The position numbers and the translations under genes were made by a program. Below, piece after piece: positions 15,247 to 24,007 of a DNA stretch of 64,000 bases. Source of the DNA: Kribbella monticola (GTDB lineage: Bacteria > Actinomycetota > Actinomycetes > Propionibacteriales > Kribbellaceae); the NCBI RefSeq assembly GCF_003261635.1, contig NZ_QFXK01000022.1, forward strand, positions 186,001 through 250,000, given 5' to 3'. Position 1 is the first letter of the stretch. The number at the start of each line of letters is the position of its first letter. A model generated the notes under the pieces. It saw nothing but the letters and a program-made list of their open reading frames with translations. It was not told the origin of the DNA and searched no databases.

Positions 15247-17544
15247 TCAGGGGTTGTAGCGGAGCCAGACGGTGGCCAGGGGAGGGACTGAGATTTCGGC
15301 GCTGCTGGGCATGCCGTGCCAGTTGGGGCCGTTGGCTTCGATGCCGCCGAAGTTGCCTACGCCGGAGCCGCCGTAGTCGGCGGCGTCGGTGTTGACCAGT
15401 TCCTGCCAGTGGCCCGCGTAGGGGAGGCCGAGGCGGTAGCCGTGGTGGGGGACGGCCGAGAAGTTGGTGATGCAGGCGAGGGTCGGTTCACCCTCGTCGC
15501 CGTACCGGACGAAGGAGAAGACGTTGTTGCCGGCGTCGTTCGCGTCGATCCAGGAGAAGCGCTCGGACGCGTGGTCGGTCGACCACAGTGCCTTCGTGTC
15601 GCGGTAGTTGCCGTTCAGGTCCTTCACCAACTGCTGCAGGCCGCGGTGGTCGGAGTGGTCGAGCAGCCACCAGTCGAGTTCGCCCTTCTCGGACCACTCG
15701 GACTCCTGCCCGAACTCGCACCCCATGAACAGCAGTTGCTTACCGGGATGCGCCCACTGCATCGCCAGGAACGCGCGCACGTTGGCGAGTTGCTGCCACC
15801 GGTCGCCCGGCATCTTGCGCAGCAGCGAGCCCTTGCCGTGCACCACCTCGTCGTGCGAGATCGGCAGCACGAAGTTCTCGGAGTACGCGTACATCATCGA
15901 GAACGTCATCTCGCTGTGGTGGTACTGCCGGTAGATCGGCTCGTGCTCCAGGTAACGCAGCGAGTCGTTCATCCAGCCCATGTTCCACTTGAAGCCGAAG
16001 CCCAGGCCGCCGAGATGGGTCGCGCGGGTGACGCCCGGCCACGAGGTCGACTCCTCGGCGACGGTGATCACGCCCGGAACCCGCTTGTAGAGGGTCGCGT
16101 TCATCTCCTGCAGGAAGGACACCGCTTCGAGGTTCTCGCGGCCGCCGTACTGGTTCGGCACCCACTGGCCCTCTTCGCGGGAGTAGTCCAGGTAGAGCAT
16201 CGAGGCGACCGCGTCGACCCGCAGGCCGTCGATGTGGAACTCCTCGGCCCAGTAGACCGCGTTGGCGACCAGGAAGTTCCGCACCTGCGGGCGGCCGAAG
16301 TCGAACACCAGCGTGCCCCAGTCGGGCTGCTCGCCGCGGCGCGGATCCGGGTGCTCGTACAGCGGCGTACCGTCGAAACGGGCCAGCGCCCAGGCGTCCT
16401 TGGGGAAATGGGCCGGCACCCAGTCGACGATGACGCCGATACCGGCCTGGTGCAGCGAATCGACCAGGTAGCGGAAGTCGTCCGGGCTGCCGAAGCGCGA
16501 CGTCGGCGCGAAGTACGACGTGACCTGGTAGCCCCAGGAACCGCCGAACGGATGCTCCATCACCGGCATCAGTTCGACGTGGGTGAAGCCCATTTCGGTG
16601 ACGTAGGCAACGAGTTCGTCCGCGAGTTCGCGGTACGACCTGCCCTTGCGCCAGGAGCCGAGGTGGACCTCGTAGACGCTCATCGCCTCCGCGTACGCCT
16701 GCGAGGCGGCGCGCCGGTCGATCCAGGCGGAGTCCTGCCACTCGTACGTCGACTCGTGCACCACCGAGGCGTTCGCGGGCGGCGTCTCGGCCAGGTTGGC
16801 CATCGGGTCGGCCTTCTGCCGCCAGACCCCGTCGCGCCCACAGATGTCGAACTTGTACCGCGTGCCCGGGCCGACGCCGGGGACGAAGATCTCCCAGACG
16901 CCGGACGAGCCCATCGTGCGCATCGGGTGCGCGCGGCCGTCCCAGAAGTTGAAGTCGGCGGTGAGCCGGATGCCCTGGGCGTTCGGGGCCCAGACGGCGA
17001 ACGACGTACCGGTCACGGAGCCGGTCGGGCCGTCGTAGCGGCGGACGTGCGCGCCGAGCACGGTCCACAGTTGCTCGTGCCGGCCCTCGCCGATCAGGTG
17101 CAGGTCCATCTCGCCGAGCGAGGGGAGGTAGCGATACGGGTCGTCGAGCTCGACCGCGGGACCGTCGGTGTAGGTGACCTCGATCCGGTAGTCGGGCACC
17201 TTGTCGACCTCGAGCACGCCGACCCAGACACCCTCGAACTCGTGCACCAACTCGACCCGCTGGTCGTCGAAGACCGCGGTCACCGATTGCGCGAACGGCC
17301 GCAACACGCGCAGCGTCACACCGCTCTCGCCGAGATGCGGACCGAGCACCTGGTGCGGATCGTGGTACGTCCCGCTGACGAGCCGCTCGAGGATCTGGCG
17401 TTCGACCGGCACGGCCACCAGCCCGACCGGTTCGGCCGGCGCGTCCGGCATCACCGGAATCACGTGCTCGGGTTCGCTCATCGGCTCGGAGATCGGCGCT
17501 CCGGCCACCTCACTGACCTCGGTGTCCCGCTCACTCGAATCCAT
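15247..17544 (-). CDS. glgB: 1,4-alpha-glucan branching enzyme
   Basis: About 765 residues from ATG 17544, nine bases after AGG; upstream ATGs at 17553 and 17583 would add 3 or 13 residues. It transfers alpha-1,4 segments to make alpha-1,6 branches in glycogen-like glucan. Visible features are an N-terminal domain, a CBM48 module ([20 protein letters not shown]), then the GH13 barrel with the nucleophile in [16 protein letters not shown], the acid/base in [12 protein letters not shown] and the third carboxylate in [14 protein letters not shown]. It is third in treS-mak-glgB, 79 bases after mak, which matches the GlgE pathway: GlgE makes linear chains and GlgB branches them. Confidence 0.97.
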   Translation of the reverse strand: MDSSERDTEVSEVAGAPISEPMSEPEHVIPVMPDAPAEPVGLVAVPVERQILERLVSGTYHDPHQVLGPHLGESGVTLRVLRPFAQSVTAVFDDQRVELVHEFEGVWVGVLEVDKVPDYRIEVTYTDGPAVELDDPYRYLPSLGEMDLHLIGEGRHEQLWTVLGAHVRRYDGPTGSVTGTSFAVWAPNAQGIRLTADFNFWDGRAHPMRTMGSSGVWEIFVPGVGPGTRYKFDICGRDGVWRQKADPMANLAETPPANASVVHESTYEWQDSAWIDRRAASQAYAEAMSVYEVHLGSWRKGRSYRELADELVAYVTEMGFTHVELMPVMEHPFGGSWGYQVTSYFAPTSRFGSPDDFRYLVDSLHQAGIGVIVDWVPAHFPKDAWALARFDGTPLYEHPDPRRGEQPDWGTLVFDFGRPQVRNFLVANAVYWAEEFHIDGLRVDAVASMLYLDYSREEGQWVPNQYGGRENLEAVSFLQEMNATLYKRVPGVITVAEESTSWPGVTRATHLGGLGFGFKWNMGWMNDSLRYLEHEPIYRQYHHSEMTFSMMYAYSENFVLPISHDEVVHGKGSLLRKMPGDRWQQLANVRAFLAMQWAHPGKQLLFMGCEFGQESEWSEKGELDWWLLDHSDHRGLQQLVKDLNGNYRDTKALWSTDHASERFSWIDANDAGNNVFSFVRYGDEGEPTLACITNFSAVPHHGYRLGLPYAGHWQELVNTDAADYGGSGVGNFGGIEANGPNWHGMPSSAEISVPPLATVWLRYNP

Positions 17545-17623
17545 ACACCCCATCCTGCCCGATAGACCACACATCTCCCGCACCCCGTACCCGAACGCCT
17601 CACACCTACACGGCGGCGCCGGG

Positions 17624-19045
17624 TCAGTCGTCGGCGGAGGCGCTCAGTTGGGCGGCCGCGGCCAGCGGGATGGGGAGCCAGGTCGGGCGGTTGCGGGCTT
17701 CGTACAGCGTTTCGTAGATGACCTTGTCGGCCAGGAACGCGCTCAGCAGGACAGCTTGGTCGCGAGGATCCGTGCCGGACACCTCGGCGTAGCCGTCGCA
17801 GAAGGCCTTGCGGTTGCGGTTGGCCCATTCGGCCGCGCGGTACGCGATCTGCTGGTCACCTTGGTGATCGGCCAGCAACGAGCGGGCCGCGTAGTCGAAC
17901 GAACGCAGCATCCCGGCGATGTCCTTGATCGGGGTGTCCAGCGCGCGCCGCTCGATCAGCGACTTGGCCGGCTCGCCCTCGAAGTCGATCAGCTTCCAGC
18001 CGTCGATCGTGCGCAGCACCTGACCCAGGTGGAAGTCACCGTGGATCCGCTGCACCGTCACGGGCTGCCCGTACTCCGCCAGGGCCTCGAACGCCCGGCA
18101 GAGACCATCGGCGTACGGCTCCAGCTGGGGCACCGCCGCGGCCGCCTTGTCGAGACGGCGCTTCATCGCCGCCGCGTGCTCGACCATCAGCGCCGGCTCC
18201 CAGACGTCGGTGCCGAGTGCCTTGGCCAGTTCGGCGTGCACCTGTGCGGTGGCCGCGCCGAGCCGGTGGGATTCACCCGCGAAGTCGCCGCCGACCTCTT
18301 CGGCGTGCAGATCCGCTTCGGCGTACAGGTCCCGGACCGAGGTGGTCGCGTACGACCAGCCGTCGGTCGCGTTCTTCTGGAACGCCGTCATCATCGCCAG
18401 ATCACCCGAATCGGTGCCGCCGCCGGCGCGCGGCCAGGAGCCACGCGCCGTCCCGAGTACCGCGGGCACCAGCTCGGAGCCCGCCTCGGTGAGCGCCGAC
18501 TCGATCTCGACGCCGGGATTGCTCCCGGGCTCGAGCCGGCGGAACACCTTCAGCAGCGCGGTGTCGCCGAAGACCAGCGACGTGTTGCTCTGCTCGACCG
18601 TGAGGACGAGCGACTGCGCGTCCTCCGGTACGACGATCGTGCGCTCCGGCGCGTGCACGGGGTGGAACTCCAGCCCGTCGCGCGTGCGGCCGTGCGTGAG
18701 CGCGTCCAGCCAGTACGGCGTCGCTTCCTTGTCGTGCAGCGCGTCGTACACCCAGACCCTCGTGTCGTCGAGGTCCTGCTCCACCCAGTCACCGACCAGC
18801 GCGTGACCCATGTTGTCGGGCGGCGACTGGTGGTAGCTGAGCGGCAGCTGGTAGACCCGGATCGCGTTCTCTGCACCGGGAGGCCCGGCACAGTAGACGA
18901 ATCCGATCCGGACCGCAGGCCAGACGCCCTCGTCCGACAGCCAGGCCGAGGTGGCCATCGCATCGACATGGACGTCGTGTCCCTTCTCTGAGAACCATCG
19001 CTGGTTGGCACAGAAGGACTGGACCTGGTCCAGATGGGAAGTCAC
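17624..19045 (-). CDS. mak: Maltokinase (Mak/Pep2)
   Basis: 473 residues. It phosphorylates maltose with ATP to give alpha-maltose-1-phosphate, the donor for GlgE. The C-terminal lobe has the phosphotransferase catalytic loop [15 protein letters not shown] and the metal-binding [11 protein letters not shown]. The N-terminal cap domain (NQRWFSEKG...) is typical of actinobacterial maltokinases. The start is GTG 19045, whose first bases overlap the treS stop (GTGA), preceded by GAGGAGAGC within treS, so translation is coupled. Unlike some actinobacteria, TreS and Mak are separate chains here. Confidence 0.95.
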   Translation of the reverse strand: MTSHLDQVQSFCANQRWFSEKGHDVHVDAMATSAWLSDEGVWPAVRIGFVYCAGPPGAENAIRVYQLPLSYHQSPPDNMGHALVGDWVEQDLDDTRVWVYDALHDKEATPYWLDALTHGRTRDGLEFHPVHAPERTIVVPEDAQSLVLTVEQSNTSLVFGDTALLKVFRRLEPGSNPGVEIESALTEAGSELVPAVLGTARGSWPRAGGGTDSGDLAMMTAFQKNATDGWSYATTSVRDLYAEADLHAEEVGGDFAGESHRLGAATAQVHAELAKALGTDVWEPALMVEHAAAMKRRLDKAAAAVPQLEPYADGLCRAFEALAEYGQPVTVQRIHGDFHLGQVLRTIDGWKLIDFEGEPAKSLIERRALDTPIKDIAGMLRSFDYAARSLLADHQGDQQIAYRAAEWANRNRKAFCDGYAEVSGTDPRDQAVLLSAFLADKVIYETLYEARNRPTWLPIPLAAAAQLSASADD

Positions 19046-20766
19046 GAAGAGCTCTCCTCACGATTGGCCTGGGCGACCCCGGAGTTGTTGACTGGCAGGC
19101 GGAACCAGTAGAAACCGTGCGCACCGAGGGTGAGCAGGTAGGGCAGCTCGCCGATGGTCGGGAAGTGCACCCCACCGAGCAACTCGACCGGCTCCACGCC
19201 CTGCCACTGCCGCAGGTCCAGCTCGATCGGCTGGGGAAAGCGTGACAGGTTGTTCACGCACAGCACGACGTCGTCACCGAACTCGCGAACGTAGGACAGC
19301 ACGCTCGGGTTGGAACCGCCTAGGTCAGTGAAAGTACCCATCCCGAAACACGGGTGCTGTTTGCGGGTCTGGATCATCCGCCGGGTCCAGTGCAGCAGAC
19401 TCGACGCGTTCTCCATCTCGGCCTCGACGTTGACCGCCTGGAACCCGTAGACCGGGTCCATGATCACGGGCAGCGTCAGCTTGCCCGGGGTGGCCGTCGA
19501 GAACGATGCGTTGCGGTCGGGGGACCACTGCATCGGCGTCCGGACGCCGTCGCGGTCACCGAGCCAGATGTTGTCGCCCATCCCGATCTCGTCGCCGTAG
19601 TACAGGATCGGCGAGCCGGGCAGCGACAGCAGCATCGCGGTGAACAGTTCCATCCGGTTCACGTCGTTGTCGAGCAACGGCGCGAGCCGGCGGCGGATAC
19701 CGATGTTGGCCTTCATCCGCGGGTCCTGGGCGTACTCGCCCCACATGTAGTCGCGCTCTTCGTCGGTCACCATCTCGAGCGTGAGCTCGTCGTGGTTGCG
19801 CAAGAAGATGCCCCACTGACAGGTGTCGGGGATCTGCGGCGTCTGGGCCAGGATCTCCGAGATCGGGAACCGCGACTCACGCCGTACGCCCATGAAGATC
19901 CGCGGCATCACCGGGAAGTGGAACGCCATCTGGCACTCGTCGCCGCCGGACTCGCGGTCGCCGAAGTACTCGACCACGTCGCCCGGCCACTGGTTCGCCT
20001 CGCAGAGCAGGACGCGGTCGGTGTAGTTCGCGTCCACCTCCTTGCGGACCCGCTTGAGGAACTCGTGGGTGCGCGGCAGGTTCTCGCAGTTGGTGCCCTG
20101 CTCCTCGAACAGGTACGGCACCGCGTCCAGCCGGAACCCGTCGACGCCGAGGTCGAGCCAGAACTTCAGCGCCTCGATCATCGCGTCGCCGACGGCCGGG
20201 TTCTCGAAGTTCAGGTCCGGCTGGTTGGAGTAGAACCGGTGCCAGAAGTACTGGCCTCGGACCGGGTCCCAGGTCCAGTTCGACGTCTCGGTGTCGACGA
20301 AGATGATCCGGGCGTCGGCGTAGGCCTCGTCGGTGTCGGACCAGACGTAGAAGTCGCCGTACGGGCCGTCGGGGTTGGTGCGGGACTCCTGGAACCAGGG
20401 GTGCTGGTCCGAGGTGTGGTTCATCACGAAATCGACGATCACCCGCATGCCGCGCTGGTGGCACGCGTCCATGAACGCGGCGAAGTCGGCGATCGTGCCG
20501 ACCTCCGGCATCACGTTCGTGTAGTCGGAGATGTCGTAGCCGCCGTCACGCAGAGGTGAGGGATAGAACGGCGGCAACCACAGACAGTCGACACCGAGCC
20601 ACTCGAGATAGTCGAGTTTCTCGGTCAGGCCTTGCAGGTCGCCGATGCCGTCGGCGTTGGAGTCCTTGAAGGACCGCACCAGGACCTCGTAGAAGACAGC
20701 CCGCTTGAACCACAGCGGGTCACTCTTCGTCAGTCCGTGGTGCTGCTCCGGCAGCATGTCGGTCAC
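19042..20766 (-). CDS. treS: Trehalose synthase / maltose alpha-D-glucosyltransferase
   Basis: 574 residues from GTG 20766, five bases after GGAGG; TTG 20778 and ATG 20757 are alternatives. It is a GH13 isomerase interconverting trehalose and maltose, feeding maltokinase. The nucleophile lies in DGFRLDAVPYLFEEQGTN, the acid/base in LLCEANQWPGDVVEYFG and the transition-state aspartate in FLRNHDELTLEM. The N-terminal WFKRAVFYEVLVRSFKDSN block is diagnostic for TreS over sucrose or oligoglucosidases. The length is normal for a TreS without a fused kinase. It is first of treS-mak-glgB, with a leader of about 110 bases. Confidence 0.96.
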   Translation of the reverse strand: MTDMLPEQHHGLTKSDPLWFKRAVFYEVLVRSFKDSNADGIGDLQGLTEKLDYLEWLGVDCLWLPPFYPSPLRDGGYDISDYTNVMPEVGTIADFAAFMDACHQRGMRVIVDFVMNHTSDQHPWFQESRTNPDGPYGDFYVWSDTDEAYADARIIFVDTETSNWTWDPVRGQYFWHRFYSNQPDLNFENPAVGDAMIEALKFWLDLGVDGFRLDAVPYLFEEQGTNCENLPRTHEFLKRVRKEVDANYTDRVLLCEANQWPGDVVEYFGDRESGGDECQMAFHFPVMPRIFMGVRRESRFPISEILAQTPQIPDTCQWGIFLRNHDELTLEMVTDEERDYMWGEYAQDPRMKANIGIRRRLAPLLDNDVNRMELFTAMLLSLPGSPILYYGDEIGMGDNIWLGDRDGVRTPMQWSPDRNASFSTATPGKLTLPVIMDPVYGFQAVNVEAEMENASSLLHWTRRMIQTRKQHPCFGMGTFTDLGGSNPSVLSYVREFGDDVVLCVNNLSRFPQPIELDLRQWQGVEPVELLGGVHFPTIGELPYLLTLGAHGFYWFRLPVNNSGVAQANREESSS

Positions 20767-20880
20767 GCTCACCTCCAATGGGTGTCATCCCTCGGTCCAA
20801 ACCTAGCTGTGATGCGGTTTGCGGTACGCCGAAACGATCCGGCGACGCGCGGGTGGACACGCTTTCTCCGGGCTGCACTG

Positions 20881-20910
20881 ATATCCCTTACCCGTCAGAC
20901 GGTTTCTCAA
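20881..20910 (-). promoter_or_regulatory. Possible treS promoter
   Basis: Reading the minus strand, TTGAGA (complement of 20905-20910), 18 bases, then GGATAT (complement of 20881-20886), about 115 bases before the treS start. It is the best sigma-70-like pair I see in this 287-base gap. The rest of the gap (20767-21053) shows nothing else I can name. Confidence 0.3.
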
Positions 20911-21053
20911 AAGGGCAGTGCGGTCCGGTGATGTCCGGTGCTGTGGAAACGGCCGTGGGATGGCGGTCCTGGCCGACGCTCCGCTCAGTCTGCCGGGCCT
21001 TTGCCAGTACATGCAAATGGGGGCCTGATCGCCCTATCTGCGGGCCGATTTCG

Positions 21054-21674
21054 CTACTTTCCGGCGGTCGGTGACTTGCGTGGTTTGCGGACGTACTTGG
21101 TGAAACCGGCGCGCTCGGCGTCGGCCTCGGTGCGGAACCAGACCTCGGGCCGGGTCCGGCCGTAGTACGGCGATTCCGGGGTGTGGAACAGCATCGACTG
21201 GGCGTTGCCCTTGATGGTGAAACCGTCCGGCGGCCCCTGGTGCGGCACCGCGTCGGCCGAGCCTTCGCCGTACCGTCCGGGCGGCACGTCGTCCATCGGT
21301 TCGTCGAACAACGTCGGCACCGCAGCCTCCCCCGCATCCATCCGCTGCGAAAACTGAGCGACCGGTACTGCGGGTTCCGCGGGCTCTACCGGTACTGCGT
21401 GCTCCGCCGGAATGGCGGGCTCGGCCGGTGCCGCGGGTTTTGCGGGCGTGGGCTTCGGGGTGGCGGGGGAGGGAGGTGGTGAGGCGTCCGGCGTACCGGT
21501 TGCTCTTGCGGCTGCTCCGACCAGGACGTCCGCCTTCTCCTCGGTGGCCTGTCGCGCGGCGACCGGCGCGACCTGCGGCTGTGGCCGGCGAGCGAGCAGG
21601 AACCAGGTGATGATCGCGCCGAGCAGGAACGCCAGCAGCGACCACGGCCAGTTGTTGCGGAAGAGCCAGCTCAT
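21054..21674 (-). CDS. arfC: Membrane protein with C-terminal sunset domain (ArfC-like)
   Basis: 206 residues. One N-terminal membrane helix (SLLAFLLGAIITWFLLA) is followed by a Pro/Ala/Glu-rich linker (about 35-130). A C-terminal module of about 45 residues reads GFTIKGNAQSMLFHTPESPY then YGRTRPEVWF, the sunset domain seen in actinobacterial ArfC-type proteins. The domain's ligand is not established. Its ATG overlaps the stop of the upstream 39-residue gene (ATGA), and an OmpA-family gene lies before that. The order matches arfA-arfB-arfC of Mycobacterium tuberculosis, a locus linked to growth at acid pH and ammonia release. Confidence 0.8.
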   Translation of the reverse strand: MSWLFRNNWPWSLLAFLLGAIITWFLLARRPQPQVAPVAARQATEEKADVLVGAAARATGTPDASPPPSPATPKPTPAKPAAPAEPAIPAEHAVPVEPAEPAVPVAQFSQRMDAGEAAVPTLFDEPMDDVPPGRYGEGSADAVPHQGPPDGFTIKGNAQSMLFHTPESPYYGRTRPEVWFRTEADAERAGFTKYVRKPRKSPTAGK

Positions 21675-21790
21675 CGGCGGGCGCCCTTCAACCGGGCAGG
21701 TGCGAGCCGGAAGGCTAGCCAGGCGGCGGCACTACCGAGCACGAACGCGACCAACAGCAAGATCCAGACCTGCGCGACGAGCCAACTCAT
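21671..21790 (-). CDS. arfB: 39-residue single-helix membrane peptide (ArfB-like)
   Basis: A short open frame starting at ATG 21790, with AGGGGACTCC just upstream. It begins MSWLVAQVWILLLVAFVLGS, giving one membrane helix of about 22 residues, then a short basic tail ending KGARR. The stop shares bases with the arfC start (ATGA, 21671-21674), so the two are translationally coupled. The first four residues, MSWL, are identical to those of the arfC product. Size, topology and position match the small middle gene of the mycobacterial arf locus. It would be missed by annotation with a length cutoff. Confidence 0.75.
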   Translation of the reverse strand: MSWLVAQVWILLLVAFVLGSAAAWLAFRLAPARLKGARR

Positions 21791-21898
21791 GGAGTCCCCT
21801 ACGGAATCTATGGACCGTGCGCGAGGACATTACTCGCTCGACTGCGGGCAGGCCAACTGCCGGCCCGCCAGCATTGTTGCGCACGGCAACGACATGGG

Positions 21899-23065
21899 CT
21901 ACGGGATGCGGAGTTCGACGCGGCGGTTGGCGACGCGGCCGGCCGCCGTGGTGTTCGACGCGACCGGGTCGGCCTCGCCGTACCCGCGGCTGATGAGGCG
22001 CTCAGCCGGTACGCCGAGCCTCACCAGCGTTGCCTTCACCGCGTCGGCGCGCTGCTGCGACAAGGGGAGGCTGCTCGCGCTGCTGCCCAGGTTGTCGGTG
22101 TAGCCGGCCACCTCGACGCGGGTGCTGTCACAACTCTTGAGCAGTGCCGACGCCTTGACGACCGACGGGCGGGAGGGATCGTTCACGATCGCGGTCCCGG
22201 ACAGGAAGATGATCTTGTTCTGCGCGGTGAACTGGGCCAGCCGCGCCTCGAAGGTCTGGCAGGCCTCGGAGACCGGCGGCTTCGCGACCTGCGGCACGGT
22301 CAACTGGTTCGCGATCACCGCACCCGGCACGGCGGTCGCGGCAGCGCGCGCGGCCGTCGCCTTGGTGGCCTGGTCCGCCACCCGGCCGACCAACTTGACC
22401 GTCGTACCGTCGTACTCCACCGACGCGTCACCGGTCGCCGTCGAGAGCGCGCGGAGCAGACCGGTCACCGCCGTCGCGTTCGCCAGACCGGAGTTCGGGT
22501 CGACGGTGATCTTGTCGCCGAAGGTGCCGCCCTCTTTCAGCAACGACTGCACCTCGGTGACGATCGCGTCCTTGATCGCCTGGTTCTGCACCGCGATCGT
22601 GACCTCGAACGACGTGTCGGTCCTGTTCAAGCTGAACGGCGCGATGCCTGCCTGCGCTGTCTGAGACGGCTGGCTGGGCGTCGTGGGGGAGGCCGACGGG
22701 TTCGCCCCGGCTGTGTCGACGCTGCCGCCGGTGGCCTTGGCCGCCCGGACTCCGTCGACCCGCGCGACGACGTCCCGAGCCTGCGCTGCGTCGGCGCCGG
22801 CCGGTACGACGACCGTCGCGTCCCGGCCGTCGATCGTGACCTGGACCCCGTTGATTCCCTGGGCCTGCAGAGCAGCCAACGATCTCTCGCGGAGGTCCTC
22901 CTCGGTCGCGCCGGTGCGGGAGACGAGCAGGGCGGCGGCCAGCAGCGCGGAGACGAGCAACGCGGCGAGCAGCCAGACGAAACCAGGCCGTCGGTGGACG
23001 AGTCCGGTACTCGTCGCGACTGCCGGAATGGGGTCGGACCGGTTCTCGTCCGAGGGTCCGGGCAC
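21899..23065 (-). CDS. arfA: OmpA-family membrane protein with BON-like domains (ArfA/OmpATb-like)
   Basis: 388 residues from GTG 23065, four bases after GGAGG; the longer TTG start at 23089 overlaps that site. One membrane helix (FVWLLAALLVSALLAAALLV, about 30-50) is followed by two BON-like alpha/beta segments in tandem: ALQAQGINGVQVTIDGRDAT, and a second around PNSGLANATAVTGLLRALST. The C-terminus is an OmpA peptidoglycan-binding domain (VEVAGYTDNLGSSASSLPLS, QQRADAVKATL, RVANRRVELRIP). This is the layout of M. tuberculosis OmpATb (ArfA). It probably sits in the membrane and binds the cell wall, acting with the two downstream gene products; 108 bases separate it from arfB. Confidence 0.85.
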   Translation of the reverse strand: MPGPSDENRSDPIPAVATSTGLVHRRPGFVWLLAALLVSALLAAALLVSRTGATEEDLRERSLAALQAQGINGVQVTIDGRDATVVVPAGADAAQARDVVARVDGVRAAKATGGSVDTAGANPSASPTTPSQPSQTAQAGIAPFSLNRTDTSFEVTIAVQNQAIKDAIVTEVQSLLKEGGTFGDKITVDPNSGLANATAVTGLLRALSTATGDASVEYDGTTVKLVGRVADQATKATAARAAATAVPGAVIANQLTVPQVAKPPVSEACQTFEARLAQFTAQNKIIFLSGTAIVNDPSRPSVVKASALLKSCDSTRVEVAGYTDNLGSSASSLPLSQQRADAVKATLVRLGVPAERLISRGYGEADPVASNTTAAGRVANRRVELRIP

Positions 23066-23383
23066 TGTTCCTCCGTCGACTGCGGTCAAGCGTGACCGTG
23101 CGCGCAGAGATTACTCCGTACGGCGTCCGTCGCGCACGCCCGCCCACGCCTCGACATCCGCGGCCGATCACCGCTGCCCCCGGCGTCCGCAGTACTGCGA
23201 CTGTCTGCGACCGGGGAAGGCCCATTCCGTGGCGCTGCGTGAACGGGGCTGTCCATCGTTGTCCTGTCTCGGACAGGGCGCATATGTGCCATGTTGATGC
23301 GGAGGGAATCCCTTGACTTAACCCTCGTGGTTGGCCGTACTTGACCCTGCGCCCGACTCGGCAAGCGCTGACAGGAGGGGCTC
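23066..23383. other. 318-base divergent intergenic region (arfA / winged-helix gene)
   Basis: No gene is supported here. It holds a small perfect inverted repeat CCTGTC-TCG-GACAGG (23263-23277). A TTGACT hexamer (23313-23318) has only a weak -10 (CGTACT at 23336-23341) and could serve the winged-helix gene, whose ribosome-binding site AGGAGGGG ends near 23380. I see no clear promoter for arfA. Confidence 0.4.
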
Positions 23384-23911
23384 ATGCAGCGGCCGCCCGA
23401 CTCGTCCTTGGTCATCGGCGTGGCCACGTCCACCGCCGAGCGGGTCAACCTGGCCCGGCTCCTCGCCGGCGCCGACGCGGTACTCCTGGTCTCCAGCGCC
23501 GAACAGGCCCGCGCGTTCCTGGCGCTGACCACGGCGCCCGAGACGACACCAGTAGTACTGACTCCCGCTGCCGAACCTCGCCCGACCCCGGCCGCTGCAT
23601 CCGACCCGGAAGCCACATCCGATCCGGACGGGCTCAGTCTCGACGTCCACCGCCGTGTCGTCCGCTGGCGGGACCGCGAGATCTCGCTGACCCGGCTGGA
23701 ACACGACTTCCTGCGCTGCCTGGTCACCGAACCCGGCCGCGTCTGGACCTACCAACGCCTCCACCTCGCCGTCTGGGGCAACGAACACCTCGGCCACGGC
23801 TCCCACATCCACTCCGTCGTCAAACGCCTCCGCCAAAAGCTCGCCGACCTGGGCACCACCGTCACCATCCACGCAGTCCGAGGCGTCGGCTTCCACCTCT
23901 TACCGGCCTGA
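23384..23911 (+). CDS. Winged-helix (OmpR-type) DNA-binding protein, paralogue 1
   Basis: 175 residues from ATG 23384 with a strong AGGAGGGG site. The N-terminal 60 or so residues (VIGVATSTAERVNLARLLAG, then VLLVSSAEQARAFLAL) resemble the first strands of a receiver fold, but no phosphoacceptor aspartate or full receiver is present. A Pro/Ala linker follows. The C-terminal 100 residues are an OmpR/PhoB-type winged helix (LTRLEHDFLRCLVTEPGRVW, HSVVKRLRQKLADLGTTVTI, AVRGVGFHLLP). It probably regulates transcription without phosphorelay. A clear paralogue lies at 28704, and the two flank the subtilase gene at 24008-28414. Confidence 0.85.
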   Translation: MQRPPDSSLVIGVATSTAERVNLARLLAGADAVLLVSSAEQARAFLALTTAPETTPVVLTPAAEPRPTPAAASDPEATSDPDGLSLDVHRRVVRWRDREISLTRLEHDFLRCLVTEPGRVWTYQRLHLAVWGNEHLGHGSHIHSVVKRLRQKLADLGTTVTIHAVRGVGFHLLPA

Positions 23912-23958
23912 CTCCCCGCGTACGCGGAGCCGCGATGCGGGCTCGTAGTACAAGCAGA

Positions 23959-23991
23959 CCGGCCCCGCCCACAGGTTGTGGGCGGGGCCGG
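23959..23991. terminator. Bidirectional hairpin terminator
   Basis: A perfect 14-base stem, CCGGCCCCGCCCAC (23959-23972) with GTGGGCGGGGCCGG (23978-23991), and a 5-base loop, midway between the convergent winged-helix and subtilase genes. Confidence 0.8.
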
Positions 23992-24007
23992 GGTTGCTAG
24001 GCCTGGG

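Noticed and set aside
15316..17565. A 749-codon open frame opposite glgB
   Set aside because: It is antisense to an intact branching enzyme and shows no domain or ribosome-binding site.
21281..21470. Repeated GGTACTGCG/GGTTCCGCGG-like units that looked like a tandem DNA repeat
   Set aside because: They encode the Pro/Ala/Glu linker of the sunset-domain protein and drift in sequence, so they are protein low complexity.
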